A DNA stretch of 64,000 nt from DASZBX01 sp035943635. Lineage in GTDB: Bacteria > Actinomycetota > Actinomycetes > Streptomycetales > Catenulisporaceae. Below the pieces are notes generated by a model, which saw nothing but the letters and a program-made list of their open reading frames with translations, searched no databases and had not been told where the DNA came from. How positions within the stretch are numbered: the stretch's first letter is position 1; every line of letters begins with the position of its first letter. This document shows positions 49,884 to 59,090 of the stretch, in pieces. The stretch covers positions 124,001 through 188,000 of the forward strand of contig DASZBX010000148.1 of NCBI GenBank assembly GCA_035943635.1. The letters are read 5' to 3'. The position numbers were made by a program, and so were the translations under genes.

Positions 49884-52571
49884 CTACGCTTCCTCGGTCG
49901 GCAGCGGTTCCGTGTCGGCCTCGGCCGGCTCGGGCTGCGGCGGTGTCGGGTATCCTTCCGCACTCTGCTCCCCGGTAACCGGTTCGCCGTCGGACTCGAC
50001 CCCTTCGGCCGTGTCGGGGTCGGCCAGGTCGGCGTCGTCCGCCTCAGCCTCGGCCTCGGGGTTCCGGGCGATGCCGACCACGGAATCCTTCCTGCCCACG
50101 TTGATGAGCTGGACGCCCATCGTGTCCCGACCGGTTTCCCGGACCCCGCTGACCTGCGTGCGGATGACTCCGCCGGCGGCGGTGATGGCGAGCACCTCGT
50201 CGCCCTCCTCGACGATCAGGGCGCCGATCAGGGTGCCCCGGTCGTCCACGGTCTTGGCCGCGATCACACCGAGTCCGCCGCGGCCGCGGATCGGGTATCG
50301 CTCGACCGAGGTGCGCTTGCCGTAGCCCTTGTTCGTCACCGTGAAGACGAAGGTGCCCTCCTTGACCTTGCTCATCGACAGCAACTCGTCGTCCTCGCGG
50401 AAGCGCATGCCGATCACGCCCGAGGTGGCCCGGCCGGTCTGGCGCAGGGACTCGTCCGAGGCGGTGAACCGGATGGCCTGGGCCTGCTTGCTGACCAGGA
50501 GCAGGTCGTCCTCGGCGGAGACCAGCTCGGCCGCGATCAGTTCGTCGTCCTCGCGCAGGTTGATCGCGATCACGCCGCCGGAGCGGGTCGAGTCGTAGTC
50601 GGCCAGGGCGCTCTTCTTGACCAGGCCGTTCTTGGTGGCCAGGACCAGGTAGGGGGCCACCTCGTAGTCGCGCAGGTCCAGGACCTGGGCGATCGACTCG
50701 TCCGGCTGGAAGGCGAGCAGGTTGGCCACGTGCTGGCCGCGGGCGTCGCGGCCGGCGTCCGGCAGTTCGTAGGCCTTGGCCCGGTAGACCCGGCCCTTGT
50801 TGGTGAAGAACAGGATCCAGTGGTGGGTCGTGGTGGTGAAGAAGTGGTCGACGATGTCGTCCTGCTTCAGCGCCGCGCCGCGCACGCCTTTGCCGCCGCG
50901 CTTCTGCGAGCGGTAGTGCTCGGTCTTGGTCCGTTTGACGTAACCACCGCGGGTGATCGTCACCACGATATCCTCTTCGGGGATCAGGTCCTCGATGGAT
51001 AGGTCCCCGTCGAACGGGATGAGCTCGCTGCGCCGGGCGTCGCCGTACTTGTCGGTGATCGACTGGAGCTCCTCGGAGACGATCCGGCGCTGGCGCTCCG
51101 GGGAGGCCAGGATCGCCCGGTACTCGGCGATCTTGGCCATCAGCTCCTCGTGCTCGTCGATGATCCGCTGGCGCTCCAGGGCGGCCAGCCGGCGCAGTTG
51201 CATCTCCAGGATGGCGTTGGCCTGGATCTCGTCGATCTCGAACCGGCCGATCAGGCCGGCCCGGGCCTGGTCGGTGGTGTCGCTCGCCCGGATCAGTGCG
51301 ATGACCTCGTCGATGTTGTCCAGCGCCCTGAGCAGGCCGAGCAGGATGTGGTCGCGCTCCTGGGCCTTGCGCAGGCGGAACTTGGTCCGGCGGACGATGA
51401 CGTCGATCTGGTGCTCGACCCAGTACCGGATGAAGGCGTCCAGGGACAGGGTGCGCGGCACGCCGTCGACCATGGCCAGCATGTTGGCGCCGAAGCTGTC
51501 CTGCAGCGGAGTGTGCTTGTACAGGTTGTTCAGCACGACCTTGGCCACGGCGTCGCGCTTGAGCACGACCACCAGGCGCTGGCCGGTCCGGGAGGAGGAC
51601 TCGTCGCGCACGTCCGCGATGCCCTGGATCCGGCCGTCCTTGACCAGGTCGGCGATCTTGGAGGCGAGGTTGTCCGGGTTGACCTGGTAGGGCAGCTCGG
51701 TGACGACCAGGCAGTTGCGGCCGTTGATCTCCTCGACCAGGACCACGGCGCGCATGATGATCGAGCCGCGCCCGGTCCGGTAGGCGTCCTCGATGCCGCG
51801 GCGGCCGACGATCTTCGCGCCGGTCGGGAAGTCCGGGCCCTTGATCCGCTCCATCAGCGCTTCGAGTAGCTCGGACTGAGTGGCCTCGGGGTTCTGCAGG
51901 TACCACTGCACGCCGTCGTTGACTTCGCGCAGGTTGTGCATGGGGATGTTCGTGGCCATGCCGACCGCGATGCCGGAGGCGCCGTTGACCAGCAGGTTGG
52001 GGAAGCGGCTGGGCAGGATGACCGGCTCCTGGGAGCGGCCGTCGTAGTTCGGGTTGAAGTCGACGGTGTCCTCGTCGATCTCGCGCAGCAGCTCCATCGC
52101 CAGCGGGGTGAGCTTGCACTCGGTGTACCGCATGGCGGCCGCGGGGTCGTTGCCCGGGGAGCCGAAGTTGCCGTTGCCGTCCACCAGCGGCATCCGCATC
52201 GACCACGGCTGGGCCAGCCGGACCAGGGTGTCGTAGATCGCGGTGTCGCCGTGCGGGTGGTAGACACCCATGACCTCGCCGACGACGCGGGCGCACTTGA
52301 AGTAGCCGCGGTCCGGGCGGTAGCCGCCGTCGTACATCGCGTACAGGACGCGGCGGTGCACCGGCTTCAGGCCGTCGCGCACCTCCGGCAGGGCGCGGCC
52401 GACGATGACCGCCATCGAGTAGTCCAGGTACGACCGCTGCATCTCGGTGAGCAGGTCGACCATCTCGATCCGGTCGTTCTGCACTTCCGCGACGGCGGTC
52501 GGGGCCCCGCCCAGGGGACCGGCCGGCTCGCCGTCCGCAGCGGGCGTGCCGGGGGTGTTCTCGTCAACCAT
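49884..52571 (-). CDS. gyrA: DNA gyrase subunit A
   Basis: This 895-residue gyrase A subunit breaks and rejoins DNA during negative supercoiling. The quinolone-resistance region reads HPHGDTAIYD, with Thr110 at the Escherichia coli Ser83 site and Asp114 at the Asp87 site. The catalytic Tyr149 lies in AAAMRYTE. The C-terminal beta-pinwheel shows the GyrA-box-like QKRGGKGV. ATG 52571 follows gyrB by 18 bases with AAGGA upstream. The C-terminal tail is acidic, as in actinobacteria. Confidence 0.97.
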   Translation of the reverse strand: MVDENTPGTPAADGEPAGPLGGAPTAVAEVQNDRIEMVDLLTEMQRSYLDYSMAVIVGRALPEVRDGLKPVHRRVLYAMYDGGYRPDRGYFKCARVVGEVMGVYHPHGDTAIYDTLVRLAQPWSMRMPLVDGNGNFGSPGNDPAAAMRYTECKLTPLAMELLREIDEDTVDFNPNYDGRSQEPVILPSRFPNLLVNGASGIAVGMATNIPMHNLREVNDGVQWYLQNPEATQSELLEALMERIKGPDFPTGAKIVGRRGIEDAYRTGRGSIIMRAVVLVEEINGRNCLVVTELPYQVNPDNLASKIADLVKDGRIQGIADVRDESSSRTGQRLVVVLKRDAVAKVVLNNLYKHTPLQDSFGANMLAMVDGVPRTLSLDAFIRYWVEHQIDVIVRRTKFRLRKAQERDHILLGLLRALDNIDEVIALIRASDTTDQARAGLIGRFEIDEIQANAILEMQLRRLAALERQRIIDEHEELMAKIAEYRAILASPERQRRIVSEELQSITDKYGDARRSELIPFDGDLSIEDLIPEEDIVVTITRGGYVKRTKTEHYRSQKRGGKGVRGAALKQDDIVDHFFTTTTHHWILFFTNKGRVYRAKAYELPDAGRDARGQHVANLLAFQPDESIAQVLDLRDYEVAPYLVLATKNGLVKKSALADYDSTRSGGVIAINLREDDELIAAELVSAEDDLLLVSKQAQAIRFTASDESLRQTGRATSGVIGMRFREDDELLSMSKVKEGTFVFTVTNKGYGKRTSVERYPIRGRGGLGVIAAKTVDDRGTLIGALIVEEGDEVLAITAAGGVIRTQVSGVRETGRDTMGVQLINVGRKDSVVGIARNPEAEAEADDADLADPDTAEGVESDGEPVTGEQSAEGYPTPPQPEPAEADTEPLPTEEA

Positions 52572-52589
52572 GGGAAGCTTCGGTCCTTA

Positions 52590-54617
52590 TCAGATATCGA
52601 GGAAGCGGACGTCTTTGGCGTTGCGCTGGATGAAGTTGCGGCGCGCCTCGACGTCCTCGCCCATCAGGGTGGAGAACATCTCGTCGGCCAGCGCGGCGTC
52701 GTCCAGGGTGATCTGGCGCAGGATCCGCAGGTCCCGGTCCATGGTGGTGATCCGCAGTTCCTCGGCGTTCATCTCGCCCAGACCCTTGAACCGCTGGACC
52801 GTGTCGTCCTTCATCCGCCGTCCGGCCGCGATGCCGGCGCTGGTCAGGGCGTCGCGCTCGCGGTCCGAGTAGGCGTAGGAGAAGTCGCTGTTGCTCCACT
52901 TGACCTTGTACAGCGGCGGCGCGGCCAGGAAGATGTGCCCGGCCTCGACCAGCGGGCGCATGAACCGGAACAGCAGGGTCAGCAGCAGGGTGGTGATGTG
53001 CTGGCCGTCGACGTCGGCGTCGGCCATCAGCACGACCTTGTGATAGCGCAGCCGGGTGATGTCGAAGTCGTCGTGCACGCCGGTGCCCAGCGCGGAGATC
53101 AGCGCCTGGACCTCGTTGTTCTGCAGCACCCGGTCGATCCGGGCCTTCTCCACGTTCAGGATCTTGCCCCGGATCGGCAGGATCGCCTGCACCCGCGGGT
53201 CCCGGCCGGACTTGGCCGAGCCGCCGGCGCTGTCGCCCTCGACCACGAAGATCTCGCACTCGGCCGGGTTGGTGGACTGGCAGTCGGCCAGCTTGCCGGG
53301 CAGGGACATCGACTCCAGCAGGCCCTTGCGCCGGGTCAGCTCGCGGGCCTTGCGGGCGGCCAGCCGGGCGGTGGCGGCCTGCAGCGACTTGCGGATGATG
53401 TCCTTGGCCTCGTTCGGGTTGCGGTCGAACCAGTCCGCGATCTGCTCGTACGTGATCTTCTGGACGAAGGTGCGCGCCTCGGTGTTGCCCAGCTTCGCCT
53501 TGGTCTGGCCCTCGAACTGCGGCTCGCCGAGCTTGACCGAGATGATGGCGGTCAGGCCCTCCCGGATATCCTCGCCGGCCAGGTTGTCGTCCTTCTCCTT
53601 GAGGATCTTCTGTTCCTTCGCGTAACGGTTGACCACGCTGGTCAACGCGGTACGGAAGCCCTCCTCGTGGGTGCCGCCGTCCGGGGTGTTGATCATGTTG
53701 GCGAAGGAGTAGATGCCCTCGGAGTACTGGCTGTTCCACTGCATCGCGATCTCGACCGCGACCCGGCGCTCGGTGTCCTCGGAGCTGAACTCGATCACCT
53801 GCGGATGCACCATCTCGCCCTTGGACGCGTTGATGTAGCGCACGAAGTCCGCGATGCCGCCGTCGTAGCGGAAGTGCACCGCGCGGGGCTTGCCCTCGTC
53901 GTCCTTGTACTCGGGCCGCTCGTCGACCAGCGAGATGGACAGCCCGCGGTTGAGGAACGCGGTCTCCTGGAACCGGCGGGAGAGGGTCTCGAACGAGTAG
54001 GTGGTCGTCTCGAAGATCTCGTCGTCCGCCCAGAAGACGATGACCGTCCCGGTCTCGTCGGTGGGGTCGCCCTTCTGCAGCGGGGCCGTCGGCACGCCGC
54101 GCAGGTACTCCTGGGTCCACACCGCGCCTTCCCGGCTCACCGCCACGGTCAACCGGCTGGCGAGCGCGTTGACCACGGACAGGCCCACGCCGTGCAGACC
54201 GCCGGAGACCGCGTACCCGCCGCCGCCGAACTTGCCGCCGGCGTGCAGGACGGTGAGCACGACCTCCAGCGCGGGCTTATTCTGGCCGGGCATGATGCCG
54301 ACCGGGATGCCCCGGCCGTCGTCGTAGACCTGGACCCCGCCGTCGGCGAGCAGTGTGACCTCGATGTTGTCGCAGTAGCCGGCCAGGGCCTCGTCGACCG
54401 CATTGTCCGTGATCTCGTAGACCAGGTGGTGCAGGCCGCGCTCGCCGGTCGAGCCGATGTACATGCCGGGGCGCTTGCGCACCGCCTCCAGGCCTTCGAG
54501 GACGCTGATCGCGCTCTCGTCATAGGCGACCGAGGGGGCCTGGATGGCACTGGCGTGCCCGGACTGGGTGGACTCGGACACGTCTGGCACGGGCGTAGTG
54601 CTCTCTTCGGAAGCCAC
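52590..54617 (-). CDS. gyrB: DNA gyrase subunit B
   Basis: This 675-residue ATPase subunit pairs with GyrA. The GHKL ATPase shows EITDNAVDEALAG, DDGRGIPVG and GLHGVGLSVVNALA; the TOPRIM region shows EGDSAGGSAKSGRD and DADVDGQH. GTG 54617 has GAAAGGG ten bases upstream. The gene lies between the DUF721 gene and gyrA on the same strand. Length and motifs are typical. Confidence 0.97.
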   Translation of the reverse strand: MASEESTTPVPDVSESTQSGHASAIQAPSVAYDESAISVLEGLEAVRKRPGMYIGSTGERGLHHLVYEITDNAVDEALAGYCDNIEVTLLADGGVQVYDDGRGIPVGIMPGQNKPALEVVLTVLHAGGKFGGGGYAVSGGLHGVGLSVVNALASRLTVAVSREGAVWTQEYLRGVPTAPLQKGDPTDETGTVIVFWADDEIFETTTYSFETLSRRFQETAFLNRGLSISLVDERPEYKDDEGKPRAVHFRYDGGIADFVRYINASKGEMVHPQVIEFSSEDTERRVAVEIAMQWNSQYSEGIYSFANMINTPDGGTHEEGFRTALTSVVNRYAKEQKILKEKDDNLAGEDIREGLTAIISVKLGEPQFEGQTKAKLGNTEARTFVQKITYEQIADWFDRNPNEAKDIIRKSLQAATARLAARKARELTRRKGLLESMSLPGKLADCQSTNPAECEIFVVEGDSAGGSAKSGRDPRVQAILPIRGKILNVEKARIDRVLQNNEVQALISALGTGVHDDFDITRLRYHKVVLMADADVDGQHITTLLLTLLFRFMRPLVEAGHIFLAAPPLYKVKWSNSDFSYAYSDRERDALTSAGIAAGRRMKDDTVQRFKGLGEMNAEELRITTMDRDLRILRQITLDDAALADEMFSTLMGEDVEARRNFIQRNAKDVRFLDI

Positions 54618-54873
54618 GGACGCGAAACCCTTTCTCAACGTCGGCAACCCCGAACAGATCGGCAAGCCACTGTCGGAGCCACAAGGCAGGCGGCAGTGGG
54701 TCCGGTTGGAGCACTGCGCTCCTGAATCTTCTTCCATCTTAGCGGTTCCGACCGACAGAGAACGTCATATGCGCCGCATTGGCATTACTGAGCTGATCCA
54801 CCCCTGCTCGGGTGTCCCCCCACTCGACGCGGGGTCGCTGGCGGAATTGCCTGATTCTGGCAAGATCGAAAAC

Positions 54874-55539
54874 TCAGCCGTAGGTGTCCCGCGGGCCGCG
54901 GCCGGGCACGGAGAGCCGGCCGTGCCGCCAGCTCGGCGGATTGGGGCCCTGGACGGCCAGCCGGCTGATCGCCTGGCCGCCCTGCTTGCTCGGGACCGCG
55001 GCGTTGAGCCTGGTCAGCAGCTGGGTGGACAGGTTGCGCAGCTCGGTCGCCCACGCGGTCGAGTCGGTCTGCACAGTCAGCACGCCCTCGGCGAACGAGA
55101 CCGGGACGCAGTGTGCGGCGATCCTCGCCCCGACCAGGTCGGCCCAGCCGTGGATCACCCCGCCGACCGCGGCCGGCTCCTCCCAGCCGGACTCGGCCAG
55201 CAGCCGGCCCATGGTCGCCTGGAGGGTCTGCGGATCGCGGTCGTCCGGGCCGGATCCGGAGTGCCGGCCGCCGCGGGCGCCGTGGCCGAGCGCGGCGCCG
55301 GTGAAGCGGTTGCGGCGGGGGCCGGGCAGGCGGGCCGCAGCCTGTTCGGCCTCGCGCGCGCGCTTGCGGGCCGCGGCGAGCGCGGCTTTGGCCAGGTCGG
55401 CTCCGGAGGCCCGGGGCACCGGCCGCTCGTCGGGGCCCGGCGCGGGCTCGGCGGGCGGGCTGAACTGCCCGGACAGGCCGGCCGAAAGCCCCGGGCGGCC
55501 GGGGATGTCCGGGAACCGGGGGGTCGCGGGCTCAGTCAT
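54874..55539 (-). CDS. DUF721 (DciA-like) protein
   Basis: This 221-residue protein of the DUF721 family, which includes the helicase loader DciA, has a long Pro/Arg-rich N-terminus and the KH-like core GWADLVGARIAAHC, then GVLTVQTDSTAWATEL, then LNAAVP. ATG 55539 is used because it overlaps the recF stop codon (ATGACTGA). In actinobacteria, which lack DnaC, DciA-type proteins load DnaB. The position between recF and gyrB is conserved. Confidence 0.88.
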   Translation of the reverse strand: MTEPATPRFPDIPGRPGLSAGLSGQFSPPAEPAPGPDERPVPRASGADLAKAALAAARKRAREAEQAAARLPGPRRNRFTGAALGHGARGGRHSGSGPDDRDPQTLQATMGRLLAESGWEEPAAVGGVIHGWADLVGARIAAHCVPVSFAEGVLTVQTDSTAWATELRNLSTQLLTRLNAAVPSKQGGQAISRLAVQGPNPPSWRHGRLSVPGRGPRDTYG

Positions 55540-56761
55540 CGGTCCGCTCGGCGGTGCCGGCACTGACCCGGTAGCGGGTGGCTTCCAGCTCCTCCGGGAC
55601 GTCCTGGGCCACGGCCGCGGTGATCAGCACCTGTTCCGCCGCGGTGACGACGGCCAGCAGGTGCCGCCGCCGGGAGCTGTCGAGTTCGGCGAAGACGTCG
55701 TCGAGGATCAGCACCGGTTCGATCCCGTCGACCCGCAGCAGTTCGTAGGAGGCCAGTTTCAGCGCGAGCGCGAAGGACCAGGATTCGCCGTGGCTGGCGT
55801 GGTACTTGGCCGGGAGCCGGTGGCCGTCGCTGTCGAGCTGGAGCAGCAGGTCGTCGCGGTGCGGGCCGACCAGGGTGACCCCGCGGTCCAGTTCGGCCGG
55901 CCGGGCGTCGGCCAGCGCGCCGAGCAGCCAGGCCTCGAGCTCGGCCACGCCGGGACGCGCGCCCTCGCCGGGCGGGACGGGCACGGCCGCGTCGGCCTGG
56001 TCGAGATCGATCGGCCCCCCGGACGAACGGCCGCCGGATCGGGTCGGCGCGGCGGACCGGCGGTATTCCAGGTGGGTGGCCCCGTGGCCGGCGATCGTGG
56101 CGTAGGCCTTGTCGATCAGGGGGCTCAGGTGGGCCAGCAGGTCGTACCGCGCGGCCAGGAGCTGCGCGCCGGCGTGGGCCAGGTGCGCGTCCCAGGCGTC
56201 CAGGGTGGCCAGTTCGGGCGGCTGGCCGGCGGAGCGGGCGGCCCGGCGCGGGATCGCGGCCGTGCGCAGGAGGGCGTTGCGCTGCTTCATCGCCCGGTCG
56301 TAGTCGGCCCGGACCGCGGCCATCCGCGGCGCGCGGGCGACCAGGAGTTCGTCCAGGAACCGGCGCCGCTCGCCCGGATCGCCCTTGACCAGGGCCAGGT
56401 CCTCGGGGGCGAACAGCACGGTGCGCAGGTAGCCGAGCACGTCGCGGGTGCGCGGCACCGGGGAGCGGTTGAGCCGGGCCCGGTTGGCGCGGCCCGGGTT
56501 GAGTTCGAGCTCGATCAGCGCGGTGCGCTCCTCGTGCTGGACCGAGCCGCGGATCACCGCCCGGGCGGCGCCGGCCCGGACCAGCGGGGCCTCCTGGGCG
56601 ACCCGGTGGCTGGAGTGGTGGGCCAGGAAGCCGACCGCCTCGACGATGTTGGTCTTGCCCTGGCCGTTCGGCCCGATCAGCACGTTGACGCCGGGCTCGA
56701 GCCCGAGGTCGAGCTCGGCGTAGGAGCGGAAGTCCGTCAGGGCCAGCCGGTTCAGGCGCAT
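55532..56761 (-). CDS. recF: DNA replication and repair protein RecF
   Basis: This 409-residue SMC-like ATPase acts with RecO/RecR to load RecA at gaps. Walker A GPNGQGKTN (30-38), signature HGESWSFALALKL and Walker B PVLILDDVFAELD are present. ATG 56761 has AGGAGGG. It overlaps the DUF721 gene and follows dnaN by 158 bases. The gnd gene usual between dnaN and recF in Streptomyces is absent. Confidence 0.96.
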   Translation of the reverse strand: MRLNRLALTDFRSYAELDLGLEPGVNVLIGPNGQGKTNIVEAVGFLAHHSSHRVAQEAPLVRAGAARAVIRGSVQHEERTALIELELNPGRANRARLNRSPVPRTRDVLGYLRTVLFAPEDLALVKGDPGERRRFLDELLVARAPRMAAVRADYDRAMKQRNALLRTAAIPRRAARSAGQPPELATLDAWDAHLAHAGAQLLAARYDLLAHLSPLIDKAYATIAGHGATHLEYRRSAAPTRSGGRSSGGPIDLDQADAAVPVPPGEGARPGVAELEAWLLGALADARPAELDRGVTLVGPHRDDLLLQLDSDGHRLPAKYHASHGESWSFALALKLASYELLRVDGIEPVLILDDVFAELDSSRRRHLLAVVTAAEQVLITAAVAQDVPEELEATRYRVSAGTAERTDD

Positions 56762-56919
56762 CCGGCCCTCCTGGCAGACGATTCGAACATGGACGAGTGG
56801 CGGCGCTCCGGCCCGGTCGGAGCTGGGCCGGATGCCGACCGGCGGGCATACGGCGCTCGCGCGCTGTCCTGCCCGCCGGGTGTGGAAAGACGACCGTACC
56901 GCTTTCGACCGCCGGGTGC

Positions 56920-58053
56920 TCAGCCGGAGAGGCGGATCGGCATGATCAGGTAGCGGTATGCCGGGTCGTGCTCGGCGTCGGCGGCCGGGCGGCCGGTGAG
57001 CACAGCCGGCTTGGTCGACGTGGTGTACGACAGCTGGGCGAACGGGGCGTCGATCGCGCCGAGCCCTTCGAGCAGGTAGCCGGGGTTGAAGGCCAGCGAG
57101 ATGTCGGCCTCGTCGAAGTCGGCGTCCATGGTCTCCGAGGCCTGGGCCTCGTCGCCGGAGCCGGCCTCGAGGGTGACCTCGCCGGTGGAGAAGCTCAGCC
57201 GGATCGGGGTGTTGCGCTCGGCCACCAGGGCCACGCGCTTGACCCCCTCGATCAGCGGGGCGGTCTCGATCACCGCGGCGCCGGTGTACTCGGCCGGGAA
57301 CAGGGCGTTGTACTTGATGAACTCGCCCTCCAGCAGCCGCGTGGTGGTGCGCCGACCGCCGGTCTCGAACCCGATCAGGCCCTGGCCCGCGCTCTTGTCG
57401 CTGGCCAGAGCCACGGTGACCCACTCGCCGGAGGTCAGCGACTTGGCGATCTCGTTCAGGGTGCGGGCCGGGACCAGCGCGACGGCCTCGGCGTCGGCCT
57501 GCTCCGGCTTCCACTGCAGTTCGCGTACGGCCAGCCGGTAGCGGTCGGTCGCGGCCAGGCGCAGGGTGTCGCCGTTGATCTCGACCCGGACACCGGTCAG
57601 GAAGGGGAGGCTGTCGTCCTTGCCCGCGGCCACGGCGACCTGCGCGACGGCGGCGGCGAAGGCCGAGCCGGAGATCGCGCCGCTGGCGACCGGCATGTCC
57701 GGCAGCGAGGGGTAGTCGTCCACCGGCATGGTCTGGAGGGTGAACCGGGAACTGCTGCAGACGAGCAGGACCTTCGAGCCGTCGGTGCTGACCTCCACCG
57801 GGCGGTTGGGCAGGGCCCGGGCGATCTCGGCCAGCAGCTTGCCGGAGACCAGTGCGCTGCCGTCCTGGTCGACCTGGGCGGCCACGTGCGAGCGCGCGGA
57901 CACCTCGTAGTCGAATCCGGAAATCGTCAGCTGGTCCTGCTCGGCCCGCAGCAACAGCCCGGCCAGCACCGGGACCGGGGGCCGGGCCGGCAGCGAACGT
58001 GCCGTCCATGCCACCGCGTCGGCCAAGACATCACGTTCCACCCGGAACTTCAC
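56920..58053 (-). CDS. dnaN: DNA polymerase III beta subunit (sliding clamp)
   Basis: This 377-residue clamp has three similar domains and tethers the polymerase to DNA. Family landmarks are VKFRVERDVL at the start, TDRYRLAV and the C-terminal YLIMPIRL that binds client peptides. GTG 58053 has AGGAGG upstream. It is the first gene leftward from oriC. The longer open frame upstream crosses oriC and is not coding. Confidence 0.97.
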   Translation of the reverse strand: MKFRVERDVLADAVAWTARSLPARPPVPVLAGLLLRAEQDQLTISGFDYEVSARSHVAAQVDQDGSALVSGKLLAEIARALPNRPVEVSTDGSKVLLVCSSSRFTLQTMPVDDYPSLPDMPVASGAISGSAFAAAVAQVAVAAGKDDSLPFLTGVRVEINGDTLRLAATDRYRLAVRELQWKPEQADAEAVALVPARTLNEIAKSLTSGEWVTVALASDKSAGQGLIGFETGGRRTTTRLLEGEFIKYNALFPAEYTGAAVIETAPLIEGVKRVALVAERNTPIRLSFSTGEVTLEAGSGDEAQASETMDADFDEADISLAFNPGYLLEGLGAIDAPFAQLSYTTSTKPAVLTGRPAADAEHDPAYRYLIMPIRLSG

Positions 58054-58190
58054 TCTGTGTCGCCTCCTACTTTGACTGTCTTCGACCATCATGCCGCCTG
58101 GCACTGACAGTGGACGCCATTTTGCCAGACTCAACGGCTCGAAACGGGGTACGGCGTCTGTGTACGGGACTCCGTCGCAGTGCACAGGCT

Positions 58191-58655
58191 TGTGGATAAC
58201 CGTCGCGCCGATTCGGTGCGCAGGGCGGTGAATCCGGGTCGCGAGGGGGGTTCGCGGCCAGTCGGCGAGTGACTGGCGGAGCAGATGTCCAATCACTGCT
58301 TCAGTTTGTCCACAGGAATTCGCGCTGCCGACGCTTTCGCTTCTTTCTGCTCTAACTATCTGTAGTAGTAGTAGTAGGTCCTGTGGATACTGTGGAAAAC
58401 CATTCTTTTCCCAGTTCACACGGCAAATTTTCATCCACAGGGGGTGGGGATAACCTGGGGATAAAATCTGCCGGCCTGTGCACAGCGAGAGTTTATCCAC
58501 ACGGCTTCCACAGATGGCCTACTGTTGTCCACAGGTTATCCCCAAAATGATCACCAGGGCTGGGGATAACCTGTTCACTCGCAAGGGTGACACCTCCAGT
58601 GATTGGACAAGTTATCCACAAAAGTTATCCCCAGCCGTCCACAGGCTGTGGGTAA
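58191..58655. other. Chromosome replication origin oriC
   Basis: The 1.04-kb gap between dnaN and the glycosyltransferase gene (58054-59090) holds many DnaA boxes: perfect TGTGGATAA 58191 and TTATCCACA at 58493 and 58612; the TTGTCCACA form at 58306 and 58525; and variants at 58382, 58391, 58431, 58445, 58456, 58536, 58561, 58625, 58635 and 58647, on both strands. An AT-richer tract with TAG triplets lies at 58325-58377. This box density is the hallmark of actinobacterial oriC. The rest (58656-59090) shows no gene; the ribosome site AGGAGGA precedes the gene at 59091. Confidence 0.95.
58363..58390. promoter_or_regulatory. DnaA-trio-like unwinding element
   Basis: Five consecutive TAG triplets (58363-58377) stand next to a short GC-rich spacer and the box TGTGGATAC (58382-58390). 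Read on the minus strand this gives box, GC cluster, then repeated CTA, the arrangement described for the Bacillus subtilis DnaA-trio element where DnaA strands assemble on single DNA. Unwinding would start on the dnaN side. Confidence 0.7.
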
Positions 58656-59090
58656 CCCCGGGATTCCACTGGGCCGAAGGGTCGTATGTCGCATATTGGC
58701 CCGGAAATAGCGGATGGCTCCTCGAATAGCGACAATAGTCGATATATTCACGCGGCCGCCGAGACGCGCCGAGGTGGGGGGAAGTCGTCATAACTAAAAG
58801 AAGCCGCGACCTGGTGTGCGACCGGATGATCCGACGGAAAGAGCCGTTGAACCGCCGAATCACTGGTCTGATGATCTGTCGAGCCGATCTGTCGGCTGTC
58901 CGCTCGCCGCCCGGCTCTGAATAGACTTGGGCCAGACCCCCGAGGCTGCAGGTCTCTGATGCTCACCAGATAACGATTACGGCACGAAACCCTGGGAAAA
59001 CGGGGCAAACCGGGATCGGACTGGATTAGAGCCGCCGAGCACCGCAGACTTTACTGTGGTCGTTTTGGGCAAGCACTTCAGGAGGAACGG

